Positions 10,318 to 20,125 are shown, counted from the first letter of the stretch. The stretch is 64,000 bases of DNA from Streptococcus mitis (GCF_003943935.1 NZ_RJOB01000006.1:100661-164660), one strand, 5' to 3'. Numbers and translations: made by a program. The notes: generated by a model not told the origin, from the letters alone.

Positions 10318-11112
10318 TTATCCATGTACACGTTTCATATAGTCTTGATAACTTTCGGTATCCATGAGCTTTTTAGCGTTTTTCACGCGATCTGCTGTTG
10401 GTGGTTTGACTCCTTCAAGTGAATATGGGATCCCCAATTCACGCCATTTGAACTCACCCATGGTGTGATAAGGAAGGATTTCAAACTTATCAACATTTTT
10501 GAGGGTCTTGACGAACTTACCAAGTTCAATCAAATCATCGTCTCTATCTGTCAAACCTGGAACTAGCACGTGGCGAATCCAGACAGGTTTTCCAATATCT
10601 GATAGATACTGGGCACAGGCCAAGATGTTTTTATTGGTTTGGCTAGTAACAATCTTATGCTGTTCTTCGTTGATTTCCTTGATATCCAAGAGAACCAAGT
10701 CAGTGACAGCCATGAGTTTGTCAAACTTTTCAAGGTAACGTGGTTTATTACGGAAAGGAAGGGCACAGGTGTCCAAGGTACAGTGGATTCCTTGTTCCTT
10801 AGCTTTGGTGAAGAGGGCAATCAAGAAATCAATCTGCAAGAGAGCTTCCCCCCCACTAACTGTAATACCACCCTTATTTCCCCAGAAACCGCGGTAGCGC
10901 AAGGCCTCTGTCAAGACATCATCTACTGTCCGTTCACGTGATTTATTGGACTCCATAGCCCAAGTGTCCGGGTTGTGGCAATACTGGCAACGCATGTGAC
11001 AGCCCTGCAAAAAGACAATAAAGCGAATACCAGGCCCATCTACCGAACCAAAGCTTTCTGTCGAATGCACCATTCCTGTCACTTGTCCATAATCAATTGT
11101 TTCTTCAGACAT
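10318..11112 (-). CDS. pflA: Pyruvate formate-lyase activating enzyme
   Basis: Radical-SAM enzyme, 264 residues, that generates the glycyl radical on pyruvate formate-lyase and so switches on mixed-acid fermentation without oxygen. The CxxxCxxC cluster motif is in FLQGCHMRCQYCHNPDTW, followed by GGITVSGGEALLQIDF (the GGE motif that binds SAM). Pfl itself is not in the window. The start has AAGGAAGGTAACG upstream, and a TATAAT lies further upstream. It is monocistronic, with a terminator. Confidence 0.95.
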   Translation of the reverse strand: MSEETIDYGQVTGMVHSTESFGSVDGPGIRFIVFLQGCHMRCQYCHNPDTWAMESNKSRERTVDDVLTEALRYRGFWGNKGGITVSGGEALLQIDFLIALFTKAKEQGIHCTLDTCALPFRNKPRYLEKFDKLMAVTDLVLLDIKEINEEQHKIVTSQTNKNILACAQYLSDIGKPVWIRHVLVPGLTDRDDDLIELGKFVKTLKNVDKFEILPYHTMGEFKWRELGIPYSLEGVKPPTADRVKNAKKLMDTESYQDYMKRVHG

Positions 11113-11237
11113 ATCGTTACCTTCCTTGAAAACGTTTTATAGTTTTATTATATCACGACTTGAAGGAAAAACAAGATTTTTGCCTATTTTTTAGAAAGCA
11201 ATCTGTTTTTCAATTTCATTTTCAATTACTTATCATT

Positions 11238-12488
11238 TTATTCTTCAAAATCAAAGCCATACAAGGTTGCAAAATAGTCCTCAGGGCGCTCTGCACGGCG
11301 GATTTGGCGAGCTTTGCCTTCTTCGGTATAGAGGATTTCCGCAGAACGTAATTTGGCATTATACTGGTAGCCCATTGAAAAACCGTGAGCACCTGTATCA
11401 TGAATTACCAACAAATCACCGATTTCTGTATGAGGTAACTCGCGATTCACTGCAAATTTATCATTGTTTTCGCAGAGTGAACCAACCACATCTACCACTT
11501 CAAATGGTCCATCTGGGTGAGTAAGATTGGTGATATGGTGGTAGGCTCCGTACATGGCTGGACGCATGAGGTTGACTGCTGAGGCATCCACACCTAGATA
11601 GGTACGGTAGGTTTTCTTCTTATGAGTGACTCTTGTAACCAAAGCTCCGTGAGGGGCCAACATAAAGCGACCCAATTCGGTAAAAATCTTGACCTGACCA
11701 AGACCAGCTGGCGTAAGAACCTCTTCATAAATCTTACGAACTCCCTCACCAATCAAGGCGATATCGTTTGGCTCCTGGTCAGGACGATAGTTAACACCAA
11801 TACCGCCAGAAAGATTGATAAAGTCTAGCGAAATACCCAAATTTTCCTTGATTTCAACAGCCAATTCAAAAAGCTGACGGGCCAACTCTGGATAATAGAG
11901 ATGGGTCACCGTATTGGATGCTAGGAAGGAGTGAATCCCAAAAGTCTTGGCTCCTTTTTCCTTCAAGATGGCAAAGGCTTCAAAGAGCTGGTCCTTAGTC
12001 ATGCCAAACTTGGCTTCTCCAGGATTGTCCATAATGTCTGTCCCCAGTTCAAAAACACCACCAGGATTGTAACGACAAGAGATGATTTCTGGAATGCCTG
12101 CCGCACGCTCCAGATGTTCAATATCTTCAAAGGCATCCAAGTTAATGGTTGCACCCAATTCACGCGCATAGGCATATTCCTTGTCTGGCGTGTTGTTTGA
12201 AGAGAACATAATCTCAGAACCAGGGAAATCCAGTTTATGACTCATCAAAATCTCTACATAACTAGAGCAGTCCACACCGCAACCTTCCTCTTGGAGGATT
12301 TTCAAGATAGCTGGTGTTGGAGTTGCCTTAACTGCAAAATATTCCTTAAAGCCCTTGTTCCACGAAAAGGCTTGGTTGACAGCTCTTGCCTTCTCACGAA
12401 TTCCCTTCTCATCATACAAGTGAAAGGGAGTCGGGAACTCGGCAACAATCGCTTCTAACTCTTCTCTATTGATAAATGGTGTTTTCAT
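11238..12488 (-). CDS. lysA: Diaminopimelate decarboxylase
   Basis: PLP-dependent fold III decarboxylase, 416 residues, converting meso-diaminopimelate to L-lysine. The PLP lysine is in EYFAVKATPTPAIL, the substrate and PLP-phosphate regions are in INLSGGIGVNYRP and FTELGRFMLAPHG, and the C-terminal active-site cysteine is in VVGSLCENNDKF (CExxD). Streptococcal peptidoglycan uses lysine, so this also supplies the wall precursor. Other decarboxylases of this fold exist, but CENNDKF and HDTGAHGFSMGYQYN favour LysA. No other lysine genes are adjacent. Confidence 0.9.
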   Translation of the reverse strand: MKTPFINREELEAIVAEFPTPFHLYDEKGIREKARAVNQAFSWNKGFKEYFAVKATPTPAILKILQEEGCGVDCSSYVEILMSHKLDFPGSEIMFSSNNTPDKEYAYARELGATINLDAFEDIEHLERAAGIPEIISCRYNPGGVFELGTDIMDNPGEAKFGMTKDQLFEAFAILKEKGAKTFGIHSFLASNTVTHLYYPELARQLFELAVEIKENLGISLDFINLSGGIGVNYRPDQEPNDIALIGEGVRKIYEEVLTPAGLGQVKIFTELGRFMLAPHGALVTRVTHKKKTYRTYLGVDASAVNLMRPAMYGAYHHITNLTHPDGPFEVVDVVGSLCENNDKFAVNRELPHTEIGDLLVIHDTGAHGFSMGYQYNAKLRSAEILYTEEGKARQIRRAERPEDYFATLYGFDFEE

Positions 12489-12515
12489 AAGCTTCCTTCT
12501 ATTCTATTTGCAAAG

Positions 12516-12543
12516 AAAGGCTGGGACAATCGTTCCAACCTTT
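12516..12543 (-). terminator. Terminator of purR
   Basis: On the minus strand AAAGGTTGG pairs with CCAGCCTTT (one mismatch) around a short loop, followed by a CTTTG tail; it lies 12 bases after the purR stop. Confidence 0.6.
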
Positions 12544-12554
12544 AGTTCTATCTC

Positions 12555-13382
12555 TTATTTATCTTCGTCAAAGATATTGCCAACCTCAACATCGATGGCT
12601 TGGTTCTTGACATCAATATTGGTTACCTTCAAGAGTGACTTGTAGTCAAATTGCTTTTCACGTTCTTCTTGGGCATTGTCCGCAAAGACGGCTACACCTG
12701 CTAATTCTGAATCAAACTCACGCAAAAGGCTGATCATCCCATTGACCGTTCCGCCACCTTTCAAGAAATCATCCACAATCAAGACACGGCTGCCTGCCTT
12801 GAGACTGCGTTTTGAAAGGAACATTTTCTCAATACGATCACCACTTGAACCTGAAACATAGTTGACGCTGACAGTTGAACCTTCGGTAATTTTCAAGTCA
12901 CGGCGCACAATGACAAAAGGAACATTGAGGACATTGGCAACTGCATTTGCAAGTGGAACACCCTTGGTCGCTACTGTCATAACCGCGTCAATTTTTTGAT
13001 CCATAAAGCTCTTGGCAATAATGCGTCCAATATTTTTCAAGATAGCTGGTGTGCTAAGCAAATCAGACAAGTAGATATAGCCACCTGGCAAGATACGGTC
13101 ACTTTCTGACAACTTGGCACGCAAGTCCTCAACCATTTCCTTGGCATCATGGCTTGAGATTGATGGTGTGAAGATGACACCTCCACCAGCACCAGTTACT
13201 GTTTGGATGTGGCCGATTTCGATTTCCTCAAAGGCGCGTTTGATAATGACGATATCTTCTGAGATGGATGATTTAGCAGATTCATACTTTTCAGCAAAAG
13301 TATTGAGACTAGTTAGTTTATAAGGATTATTAATCAAATAGTTGGAAATGACAACCATCCGATCACTTCTTCTTAATTTCAT
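12555..13382 (-). CDS. purR: Purine operon regulator PurR
   Basis: A 275-residue Gram-positive PurR: an N-terminal winged helix (MKLRRSDRMVVISNYLINNP) fused to a type I phosphoribosyltransferase-like domain that senses PRPP (PRPP loop RVLIVDDFLKGGGTVNGM). It binds PurBox DNA upstream of purine synthesis and salvage genes. The ATG at 13382 matches the start of the family; a methionine six codons upstream has no ribosome-binding site. A PurBox-like motif overlaps the expected -35 region of its promoter, which suggests autoregulation. A second such motif lies at the purine permease gene at 37.5 kb. Confidence 0.93.
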   Translation of the reverse strand: MKLRRSDRMVVISNYLINNPYKLTSLNTFAEKYESAKSSISEDIVIIKRAFEEIEIGHIQTVTGAGGGVIFTPSISSHDAKEMVEDLRAKLSESDRILPGGYIYLSDLLSTPAILKNIGRIIAKSFMDQKIDAVMTVATKGVPLANAVANVLNVPFVIVRRDLKITEGSTVSVNYVSGSSGDRIEKMFLSKRSLKAGSRVLIVDDFLKGGGTVNGMISLLREFDSELAGVAVFADNAQEEREKQFDYKSLLKVTNIDVKNQAIDVEVGNIFDEDK

Positions 13383-13420
13383 TTCTATTTCCCATTTCAT
13401 TTAATTTTGATATTTTATCC

Positions 13421-13426
13421 ATTATA
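13421..13426 (-). promoter_or_regulatory. -10 box of purR
   Basis: GGTATAATGG on the minus strand, 38 bases upstream of the purR ATG. The -35 position falls within the PurBox-like motif. Confidence 0.5.
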
Positions 13427-13440
13427 CCATATTCACATAA

Positions 13441-13453
13441 AAAAACGAACATT
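13441..13453 (+). promoter_or_regulatory. PurBox-like operator upstream of purR
   Basis: AAAAACGAACATT matches 12 of 13 positions of the Gram-positive PurBox consensus AWWWCCGAACWWT. It overlaps the predicted -35 region of purR. Only one clear half is seen, whereas many PurR operators have two. Confidence 0.45.
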
Positions 13454-13487
13454 CTTATCCTAAAAAATGCTCATTTTTCTTAAATTA

Positions 13488-14429
13488 TTAATCTAAATCT
13501 GGTTTATAGAAGGAACGATTGTCCATAGCGAAGATTTTATTGGTCATCTCTCCTTTATCCACCAAAGCCAGAGCTGTTGACATCATCATCATGCTAGCAT
13601 CCAGATTATCAATCATATGGATAATCTCTGCCTCCATGATACGTGGACGGACTGGGCTACCATACTCCAGTAAGCCGTGGTGGCTGAGAATAACATGGCG
13701 AAGCAGAACGACTTCTTCCTTGGTATCATCGATGCCGAGTTCCATCACTGTCTTGGTAATTTCACTATCAATCAGAGCGATATGACCAAGAAGATTGCCT
13801 CTGACTGTATACTCAGTCTGGTCTGGCCCCGTCAACTCAATGACTTTAGCCAAGTCATGCAGCATAATCCCTGCATAGAGCAGGCTCTTATTGAGCTGAG
13901 GATAGACCTCGCTAATAGCATCTGCCAAACGCACCATGGTCGCCGTATGATAGGCCAATCCCGTCTCAAAGGCATGGTGGTTGGTCTTGGCAGCTGGATA
14001 AGAGTAAAATTCCTTATCATACTTGGTGTAGAGATTTCGGACAATTCGTTGCCAAACAGGATTTTCTATTTTGAAAATCATCTGAATCATATACTCTCGG
14101 ATTTCCTTGACATCAACTGGCGACTTGACCTTGAAATCAGCTGGATCACTTGGTTCACCAGATTGAGGCAGGCGGAGAGTAATTTGATTGACTTGAGGGG
14201 TGTTGTTATAAACTTCTCGGCGCCCTTTCATGTGAACAACCTTACCTGCAGTAAAGGCCTCAACGTTATGAGGTTGGGCATCCCAGAGTTTCCCTTCAAT
14301 CTCGCCACTATCATCTTGGAAGGTAAAGGCTAGGTAATTTTTCCCAGCGCGAGTTTGTCTCAGGTCAGCTGACTTGATTAGATAAAAGCCTTCAAATAGC
14401 TCATCTTTTTTCATGTGACTAATCTTCAT
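13488..14429 (-). CDS. yhaM: 3'-5' exoribonuclease YhaM (Cbf1)
   Basis: A 313-residue protein with an OB-fold nucleic-acid-binding domain (about 10-90, AGKNYLAFTFQDDSGEIEGKLWD) and an HD metal-dependent domain (TNHHAFETGLAYHTATMV, AGIMLHDLAKVIEL, HVILSHHGLLEYGSP). YhaM trims 3' ends of mRNA; it has also been called Cbf1. The ATG at 14429 is preceded by GAGGAAGAAT and overlaps the end of rmuC, indicating coupling. A later methionine (MKKDELF) is a possible alternative. It is the last gene of the long minus-strand run starting at tatD. Confidence 0.9.
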   Translation of the reverse strand: MKISHMKKDELFEGFYLIKSADLRQTRAGKNYLAFTFQDDSGEIEGKLWDAQPHNVEAFTAGKVVHMKGRREVYNNTPQVNQITLRLPQSGEPSDPADFKVKSPVDVKEIREYMIQMIFKIENPVWQRIVRNLYTKYDKEFYSYPAAKTNHHAFETGLAYHTATMVRLADAISEVYPQLNKSLLYAGIMLHDLAKVIELTGPDQTEYTVRGNLLGHIALIDSEITKTVMELGIDDTKEEVVLLRHVILSHHGLLEYGSPVRPRIMEAEIIHMIDNLDASMMMMSTALALVDKGEMTNKIFAMDNRSFYKPDLD

Positions 14430-15675
14430 ATTCTTCCTCATTTTCTTGGAAATGGAGTAGATCAAGCGCAGGCTCACCTTCTGATAACTCAATGTGACGG
14501 AGCGTCCGCTCGATAGCTGTAGTGCGACGGTTTAATAGTTCATCAATATTGCCAGAGGCATGTTGGAGGTGTTTTTGTGCCTTGACCAGAATGCCACCAA
14601 ACTTGCCAAACTCGGTCTTAACACTAGCAAGGGTCTTACTGATATGGTCGGCACTCTTTTGGATATTGAGGGTTTTGAAGCCAACTGATAGGGAATTGAG
14701 AAGGGCTGATAGGGTACTTGGTCCTGAGACAATAATCTGCTCCTCCCGCCTCAAATCATCAAAGAAGACAGGATTGCGGACGATTTCTGAGTAGAGTCCC
14801 TCTGTCGGAACAAACAAGACTCCAAAATTGGTTGTCCGAGGTGGTGCTATGTACTTGTTCCTGATATCCTTGGCAAAGCGCTTGACGCTTGCTAAAAGCG
14901 ACTTACGACAACGTTCGATTTCATCCTTATCACCTGCTTCATAGGCCTCTTCTAGGCGGTAATAATCTGCCAGTGGAAACTTGGAGTCAATCGGCAGGTA
15001 GACATATTCCTGGTCCCCTTGCCCAGGTAACTTGATGGCATACTCTACTCGCTCGCTGGAGTTCTCAACTGTTACGTATTCTCGTTCATACTGAGCAGGG
15101 GTCATGATGTCTTCAATGATTTGCCCCAGTTGCAATTCTCCCAAAATTCCTCTCGTTTTGGTTCCAGAGAGAACCTTATTAAGAGCACCGACATCACGGG
15201 CGACTGTCTGCATTTCTCCCAGACCACGATTGACCGACTCCAATTGCTTGGAAACTGTATCAAAGGAAGCCTGCAAGCGTGTCTGCAAGGTCTTTTCCAA
15301 CTTTTCCTCGACCGTTTGGCGCATTTGCTCCAAACGTTGCTCATTGGATTCCTGCAAGGCTTGAAGCCGTTGATCAGTCTTGTCTCTGGTTTGCAAGAGA
15401 TTCTCTGTCATTTCTTGACGGACTTGCGTCAGACCTTGGTGCAATTCGATTCGCACTTCTTGCAAACGGTCACTGACAGCCACTTCCAAATCTTTTTGGT
15501 CCAACTGACTGGCTTGTCGGGCTTGTTCAAAGCGATAGTCCAACTGGTCTGACAAGTGATCTGCCTGATCCTCCAAGTTCTTGCTGAGATGTTTTTCCTG
15601 CTTATCCTGCCTTTGCCAAATAAGAAAAAGTCCAGCTAGGTTGGTAAGCAATAATAGAACAAGTAAACTTTCCAT
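14419..15675 (-). CDS. rmuC: DNA recombination protein RmuC
   Basis: A 418-residue protein with an N-terminal membrane anchor (SLLVLLLLTNLAGLFLIW), then a long coiled coil (about residues 25-150, rich in Q, E, R and L heptads) and a C-terminal nuclease-like domain (GILGELQLGQIIEDIMTPAQYERE, PIDSKFPLADYYRLEEA, FVPTEGLYSEIV). E. coli RmuC limits inversions at short inverted repeats; the biochemical activity is not firmly established. The ATG at 15675 has a near-perfect AGGAGG and abuts the stop of the thiamine pyrophosphokinase gene. Confidence 0.9.
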   Translation of the reverse strand: MESLLVLLLLTNLAGLFLIWQRQDKQEKHLSKNLEDQADHLSDQLDYRFEQARQASQLDQKDLEVAVSDRLQEVRIELHQGLTQVRQEMTENLLQTRDKTDQRLQALQESNEQRLEQMRQTVEEKLEKTLQTRLQASFDTVSKQLESVNRGLGEMQTVARDVGALNKVLSGTKTRGILGELQLGQIIEDIMTPAQYEREYVTVENSSERVEYAIKLPGQGDQEYVYLPIDSKFPLADYYRLEEAYEAGDKDEIERCRKSLLASVKRFAKDIRNKYIAPPRTTNFGVLFVPTEGLYSEIVRNPVFFDDLRREEQIIVSGPSTLSALLNSLSVGFKTLNIQKSADHISKTLASVKTEFGKFGGILVKAQKHLQHASGNIDELLNRRTTAIERTLRHIELSEGEPALDLLHFQENEEEYED

Positions 15676-15676
15676 C

Positions 15677-16339
15677 CTACCTCCTATCCTTGCTATGCAG
15701 TACAACCACATAGCCATCTGGGCAAGTCACTGACACTTCCCTATCTATATATTCGTTAGAAGCGTACACTTTTTTAAAGAAAAAATTTTCCTCTGTCAAC
15801 TCATACTTGGCACCAAGAATAGTCAGCTGGCTATCCCGAACCGGCATAAAGGCTAGATAGTCGTAGTCTGAACGGGGATGTAGATGACTGGTCCCTTCTG
15901 GACAATAGGCAATCAAGTTTTGCCCATCCTCAATCGCTATCTGACGCATATAGGGCGCCAACTTGGGATTGCTAGGCAGAAAGACATTGGCCAACATATG
16001 GTCAATACGACCACCCAAAGCACCGAAAATAGTAACCTCAGCCTGAGGATTTTGCTCAAAAATGGTTAAGAGAGCCAATTCCAAATCGGTATCATCCTTT
16101 TCTGGTCGGGCTTGAACAAAATGCTGGGCACGTTTTTGAATCACCTGTCGCTCTTCTACAGTGACAGAATCAAAATCGCCAACTGCTAGATCTAGAGGAA
16201 GTTTTTCCTCCAAGACCCAGAGCGAACCTCGATCCACTCCGACAAAGCAATCGAAGTCTGTCCGGTAGTGACCGCGGTCTCCGCCTGCAAAAACGGCAAC
16301 TCTAGTCCAGTTGTTTTCTGAGAGTTTGTACTCGCTCAT
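15677..16339 (-). CDS. Thiamine pyrophosphokinase
   Basis: A 220-residue enzyme that converts thiamine plus ATP to thiamine pyrophosphate. TPK motifs are the N-terminal RVAVFAGGDRGHY, the aspartate-rich FVGVDRGSLWVLEE, LAVGDFDSVTVEE and RPEKDDTDLELAL, then IFGALGGRIDHMLANVFL. The ATG at 16339 has AAGGGAGAAGTCA upstream and overlaps the 3' end of rpe by 38 bases. It belongs to the rsgA-rpe-tpk group conserved in Firmicutes. Confidence 0.93.
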   Translation of the reverse strand: MSEYKLSENNWTRVAVFAGGDRGHYRTDFDCFVGVDRGSLWVLEEKLPLDLAVGDFDSVTVEERQVIQKRAQHFVQARPEKDDTDLELALLTIFEQNPQAEVTIFGALGGRIDHMLANVFLPSNPKLAPYMRQIAIEDGQNLIAYCPEGTSHLHPRSDYDYLAFMPVRDSQLTILGAKYELTEENFFFKKVYASNEYIDREVSVTCPDGYVVVLHSKDRR

Positions 16340-16958
16340 TGACTTCTCCCTTAAAGACATAGGAACCTGCTACAAAAACGGTCGCACCAGCTTCTTTAGC
16401 TTGAGCAATCGTTTTATCATCAATCCCACCATCGACTTCGATTTCGAAGTTCAAGCCTTTTTCATCACGAAGAGCAACCAACTCACGGACCTTATCCATG
16501 GTCTCTGGCAGAAAAGCTTGACCACCAAATCCAGGGTTAACCGTCATGACTAAGACTTGGTCAACTAGGTGAAGCACGTGCTTGACGGCTTCAACTGGTG
16601 TGCCAGGATTGATAACGACTGAAGGCTTAACTCCGAGTGAACGAATTTTTTGGAGGGCACCATGAATATGAGGCGTTGCTTCTACATGGATACTGATGAT
16701 ATCTGCACCTGCACGCGCAAAATCTTCTAAATGATGCTCTGGATTAGCTACCATCAAGTGGCAGTCAAAGACCATCTTGCTATGAGGACGAAGACTCTCG
16801 ACCACACCCGCACCAAAACTGATTTGTGGCACAAAGTGCCCATCCATGATATCGATATGGGCATATTCTGCCCCAGTTGCTTCTAGGCGTTTGATTTCAC
16901 GTTCAAAGTTGGCATAATCTGCTGCCAGAATTGACGGAGCAATCTTGTATTGAGACAT
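16302..16958 (-). CDS. rpe: Ribulose-phosphate 3-epimerase
   Basis: TIM-barrel enzyme of the pentose phosphate pathway that interconverts ribulose 5-phosphate and xylulose 5-phosphate. It has 218 residues from the ATG at 16958, which has AAGGAGAAACCT before it; the frame is open much further upstream over rsgA, but that is incidental. Key motifs: IAPSILAADYANFE, HIDIMDGHFVPQISFG (metal-binding His and catalytic Asp), CHLMVANPEHHLEDF, MTVNPGFGGQAFLPE and EIEVDGGIDDKTI. It begins 10 bases after rsgA. Confidence 0.96.
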   Translation of the reverse strand: MSQYKIAPSILAADYANFEREIKRLEATGAEYAHIDIMDGHFVPQISFGAGVVESLRPHSKMVFDCHLMVANPEHHLEDFARAGADIISIHVEATPHIHGALQKIRSLGVKPSVVINPGTPVEAVKHVLHLVDQVLVMTVNPGFGGQAFLPETMDKVRELVALRDEKGLNFEIEVDGGIDDKTIAQAKEAGATVFVAGSYVFKGEVNERVQTLRKQLD

Positions 16959-16968
16959 AGGTTTCTCC

Positions 16969-17847
16969 TTATTTTGGAATTTTTTTGCTGACCTTTTTAT
17001 AGGTTTCTCTGCGATTTTCAATTTCACTGAGGAATTGCAGGTAGTTGTCAAAACGGAAGGACGCAATGATACCCTCTTCAACAGCCCGCTTAACTGCACA
17101 AGACGGCTCATGGGTATGGGTACAAGTTCGGAACTTACAATCTCGGCTAACAGTAGCAATCTCTGGAAAAGCCTGATTAAGGTCTTCAGTCGTTGTCACT
17201 TCATAATCCAGTGATGAAAAACCTGGTGTGTCTGCGATTTTACCCCCATTGAGGTTGTAAAAACTAACAGCTCGAGTGGTATGGCGCCCACGACCCAGAC
17301 TGTCTGAGATTTCTCCTGTTTCAAGATTGAGGTCTGGTGCGATTTTATTGAGAAGAGTTGACTTCCCAACACCTGTCTGCCCCATAAAGACTGTAACCTT
17401 GCCTGTTAACAAAGGAAGGAGTCCCTCTTTACTGGTCACAAAGTCATAGCCGATGTCACCATAAGTCTGTTGGTAAAAATCCAGTTCTTCCCTATCTTCC
17501 AACAAATCCATCTTGGAAATATAGACAATGGGAAGAATACCCTTGTGCTCCAAAAGAACCAAGAAGCGATCCAGCAAATTGCTGTTAAAATCAGGTTCCT
17601 TGACAGACATGATCACCACAGCTTGGTCAATATTGACAATAGGCGGACGGACCAGACTATTTTTCCGTTCATGAATTTTGAGAATGTAACCTTCTGAATT
17701 TTCCTCGGCAGAAAAATCTACCCAGTCCCCAACATAGGGGGTATGGCCTTTTTTACGGAAATTTCCACGCGCTCGTGTCTGATAAACCTGGCCCTCACTC
17801 TCTACATAGTAGAACCCAGCCAAGGCTTTAATGATTTGTCCCTGCAT
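16969..17847 (-). CDS. rsgA: Ribosome small subunit-dependent GTPase RsgA
   Basis: Circularly permuted GTPase, 292 residues, that acts late in 30S maturation. Order: an N-terminal OB domain (about 1-70), a GTPase domain with G4 (YISKMDLL), then G1 ([14 protein letters not shown]) and G3 (IADTPGFSS), and a C-terminal zinc finger with the cysteines and histidine in [17 protein letters not shown]. The ATG at 17847 starts [17 protein letters not shown], the usual family start, and directly follows the ksgA stop, so two ribosome-maturation factors are coupled. Confidence 0.95.
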   Translation of the reverse strand: MQGQIIKALAGFYYVESEGQVYQTRARGNFRKKGHTPYVGDWVDFSAEENSEGYILKIHERKNSLVRPPIVNIDQAVVIMSVKEPDFNSNLLDRFLVLLEHKGILPIVYISKMDLLEDREELDFYQQTYGDIGYDFVTSKEGLLPLLTGKVTVFMGQTGVGKSTLLNKIAPDLNLETGEISDSLGRGRHTTRAVSFYNLNGGKIADTPGFSSLDYEVTTTEDLNQAFPEIATVSRDCKFRTCTHTHEPSCAVKRAVEEGIIASFRFDNYLQFLSEIENRRETYKKVSKKIPK

Positions 17848-17848
17848 C

Positions 17849-18721
17849 TTAGAGTCCTTGCCCTTTAAGCGCATCTGCTAGGCTGGCAAACTCTTCTAAG
17901 CCAAGAGCTTCACCACGTACACTTGGTGACAAGCCTGCTTGGTCCAAAGCCTTGGTCAGCTTATCCTTAACTTCTTCAGTCTTGCCAAAGTAACCTGTCA
18001 AGTTATTCCACAAGGTCTTGCGACGATGAGTAAAACTAGCCTTGGAAACCTTAAAGAAGAAGTTCTCGTCTTCCACTGCTACGGCTGGTTCTGGACGATG
18101 CACCATTTTCAAGATGGCTGAGTCGACATTGGGCGCTGGTACAAATACCGTACGAGGCACGATAAAGGCAACCTTGGCAGTCATGTAATACTGCACGGCG
18201 ATAGACAAGCTACCATAAGCCTTGGTATTCGGCTGAGCTGAAATGCGGTCCGCCACTTCTTTTTGCATCATGACCACAAACTCACTAAAAGGAATCCCAC
18301 TTTCAATCAAGTGCATGAGAATAGGCGTCGTGATGTAGTAGGGCAAGTTAGCCACTACCTTGATTGGCAGGTCAGGATTTTTAAAATTCTGGATATGTTG
18401 CGCTAAATCCACTTTGAGAATGTCCTCGTTGACCACTGTCACATTATCAAAATCACGAAGAGTATCTGCCAAAATCGGTACCAAACGGTGGTCAATCTCA
18501 AAGGCCATGACTTGAGCTGCACGCTCAGCCAAAAATTCTGTCAAGGCGCCAATCCCTGGCCCGATTTCTATAACATTGACTTGATCATCAATTTCAGCCG
18601 TATCCACGATTTTTTGAAGGATATTGGTATCCGTCAAGAAATTTTGTCCGAAGGACTTTTTAAAGGTAAAACCGTGACGCTCCAGCACTGCCTTGGTCAC
18701 GCTATAATCTGCAATTCTCAT
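17849..18721 (-). CDS. ksgA: 16S rRNA dimethyladenosine transferase KsgA/RsmA
   Basis: Dimethylates the two adjacent adenines near the 3' end of 16S rRNA (A1518, A1519 in E. coli numbering), a late 30S quality check. It has 290 residues. The SAM motif is [18 protein letters not shown], with the catalytic motif [14 protein letters not shown] (NLPY). The C-terminal domain covers [12 protein letters not shown] onwards. An AAAGAGAATAG ribosome-binding site precedes the ATG, and a TACAAT -10-like box lies further upstream, so unlike rsmD this gene has a normal leader. Confidence 0.96.
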   Translation of the reverse strand: MRIADYSVTKAVLERHGFTFKKSFGQNFLTDTNILQKIVDTAEIDDQVNVIEIGPGIGALTEFLAERAAQVMAFEIDHRLVPILADTLRDFDNVTVVNEDILKVDLAQHIQNFKNPDLPIKVVANLPYYITTPILMHLIESGIPFSEFVVMMQKEVADRISAQPNTKAYGSLSIAVQYYMTAKVAFIVPRTVFVPAPNVDSAILKMVHRPEPAVAVEDENFFFKVSKASFTHRRKTLWNNLTGYFGKTEEVKDKLTKALDQAGLSPSVRGEALGLEEFASLADALKGQGL

Positions 18722-18785
18722 CTATTCTCTTTTCTATTATCTGTTACTACTATTGTAACACATTCCCCTTACATTTGGGGTCTGC

Positions 18786-19352
18786 TTAGCTGTTCTCATA
18801 AGATTTCATAGCTTCTTCCACTTCTACCAAGGTGACCCCAAATAACTCTAGGCGTTTGAGGAGTTGCTTGCCGTTGGAATAGCCAATACGAAGAGCCTCT
18901 CCTAGATATTCTCGTCGCTTACGGCTATCTGCTCCTGCTAGAAAACCAAGGCGAATCAAGTCGCTACGACTGATGTCAAACTGACTCTCATGTTCAAAGT
19001 GTCCTGTCATCTGAGCTAGAGCCGTTTTCAGGTCTTCATAGCTGGCATGCTCAATTCCCAGAGACCGTCCCTTGGTTTTGGACTTGGGAACAGCTTCATC
19101 TCGTTTGAGGAAGGCATGCTGAACTGTTGGAATGGCCGTCATAATCATGCGGCGAATCCGCTCCCCATTAAAATCTGGGTCTGTAAAAACAATGACTCCA
19201 TGGCGTTGGTGCAGGCGCTGAATCCGCTCTATATCCTGGTCATTGATGGCAGAGCCTCTGGTCTCATAGGTTTCCACATCGAAATAACGTTTGAGATTAG
19301 CCGTATCATCACGCCCTTCAACCACGATGACTTGGGAAATTTTCTCTTTCAT
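18786..19352 (-). CDS. rnmV: Ribonuclease M5
   Basis: Toprim-domain endonuclease of 188 residues that matures 5S rRNA with L18. The Toprim motifs are VIVVEGRDDTANLKRYF (catalytic Glu) and VIVFTDPDFNGERIRRMI (DxD), with the C-terminal RREYLGEALRIGYSNGKQLLKRL. The order tatD-rnmV-ksgA is the widespread Firmicutes arrangement. The ATG overlaps the tatD stop by one base, so the two are co-translated. Confidence 0.95.
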   Translation of the reverse strand: MKEKISQVIVVEGRDDTANLKRYFDVETYETRGSAINDQDIERIQRLHQRHGVIVFTDPDFNGERIRRMIMTAIPTVQHAFLKRDEAVPKSKTKGRSLGIEHASYEDLKTALAQMTGHFEHESQFDISRSDLIRLGFLAGADSRKRREYLGEALRIGYSNGKQLLKRLELFGVTLVEVEEAMKSYENS

Positions 19353-20125
19353 TACTTGCTGTCCAATCCAAAAATTCGTTCTGCATTTGCAGTCGTTGCT
19401 GCCGCCAGCTCTTCTGTTGTCATACCACGTAAACCTGCGATAAAGTCCACTACATAGCGAGTATAGGCTGTTTTGTTTTCGCGACCACGTTTAGGAACAG
19501 GAGCTAAGTAGGGTGCATCCGTCTCCACCAAAATCTTGTCCAAAGGAAGTTCTCTAGCCGCTTCTTGGATATCGGTTGCCTTCTTAAAAGTCACCACTCC
19601 TGAAAAGGAAATAGTCATACCAAGCTCGACAAACTTCTCTGCCCATTCAAGAGTTCCTGAGAAAGAATGCATGATGCCACCTCGAGGACCAACTCCCTCG
19701 CTCTTGATAATCTCATAGGTATCTTCCAACGCATCACGGGTATGGACAACAAAAGGCAAATCCAAGTCCTTAGATAACTGAATCTGACGGCGAAAAACCT
19801 GCTCCTGCACCTCTTTCGGCGCTGTCATCCAATGATAATCCAAACCAATCTCACCCAAGGCAACAACCTTGGGATGTTTTAGCTTTTCAAACAAGTAAGT
19901 TTCGACCTCATCTGTGTAAGTCCCTGCTTCCGTCGGATGCCAGCCAATCGTCGCATAGAGTTGGTCATATTCATCCACTAACTCCAAAGCACGCTCAATC
20001 GTCGGTTCATCAAAACCAACAATATTCATCTGTGTCACACCCATCTCAGCAGCCAAGGCAATTTCTTCTGCCTCACGACCTGCAAATTCTTCTACATTCA
20101 AGTGTGTATGTGTATCAAAAATCAT
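19352..20125 (-). CDS. tatD: TatD family metal-dependent DNase
   Basis: A 257-residue amidohydrolase-fold hydrolase of the TatD/YcfH family, a 3'-5' exonuclease or DNase. Metal ligands: FDTHTHLN at the N-terminus, ALGEIGLDYHW, PFVVHTRDALE, IMHSFSGTLEWA and LVETDAPYLAPVPKRG. It is the first gene of the tatD-rnmV-ksgA-rsgA-rpe-tpk-rmuC-yhaM run. A TATAAT lies about 35 bases upstream of the ATG. Confidence 0.94.
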   Translation of the reverse strand: MIFDTHTHLNVEEFAGREAEEIALAAEMGVTQMNIVGFDEPTIERALELVDEYDQLYATIGWHPTEAGTYTDEVETYLFEKLKHPKVVALGEIGLDYHWMTAPKEVQEQVFRRQIQLSKDLDLPFVVHTRDALEDTYEIIKSEGVGPRGGIMHSFSGTLEWAEKFVELGMTISFSGVVTFKKATDIQEAARELPLDKILVETDAPYLAPVPKRGRENKTAYTRYVVDFIAGLRGMTTEELAAATTANAERIFGLDSK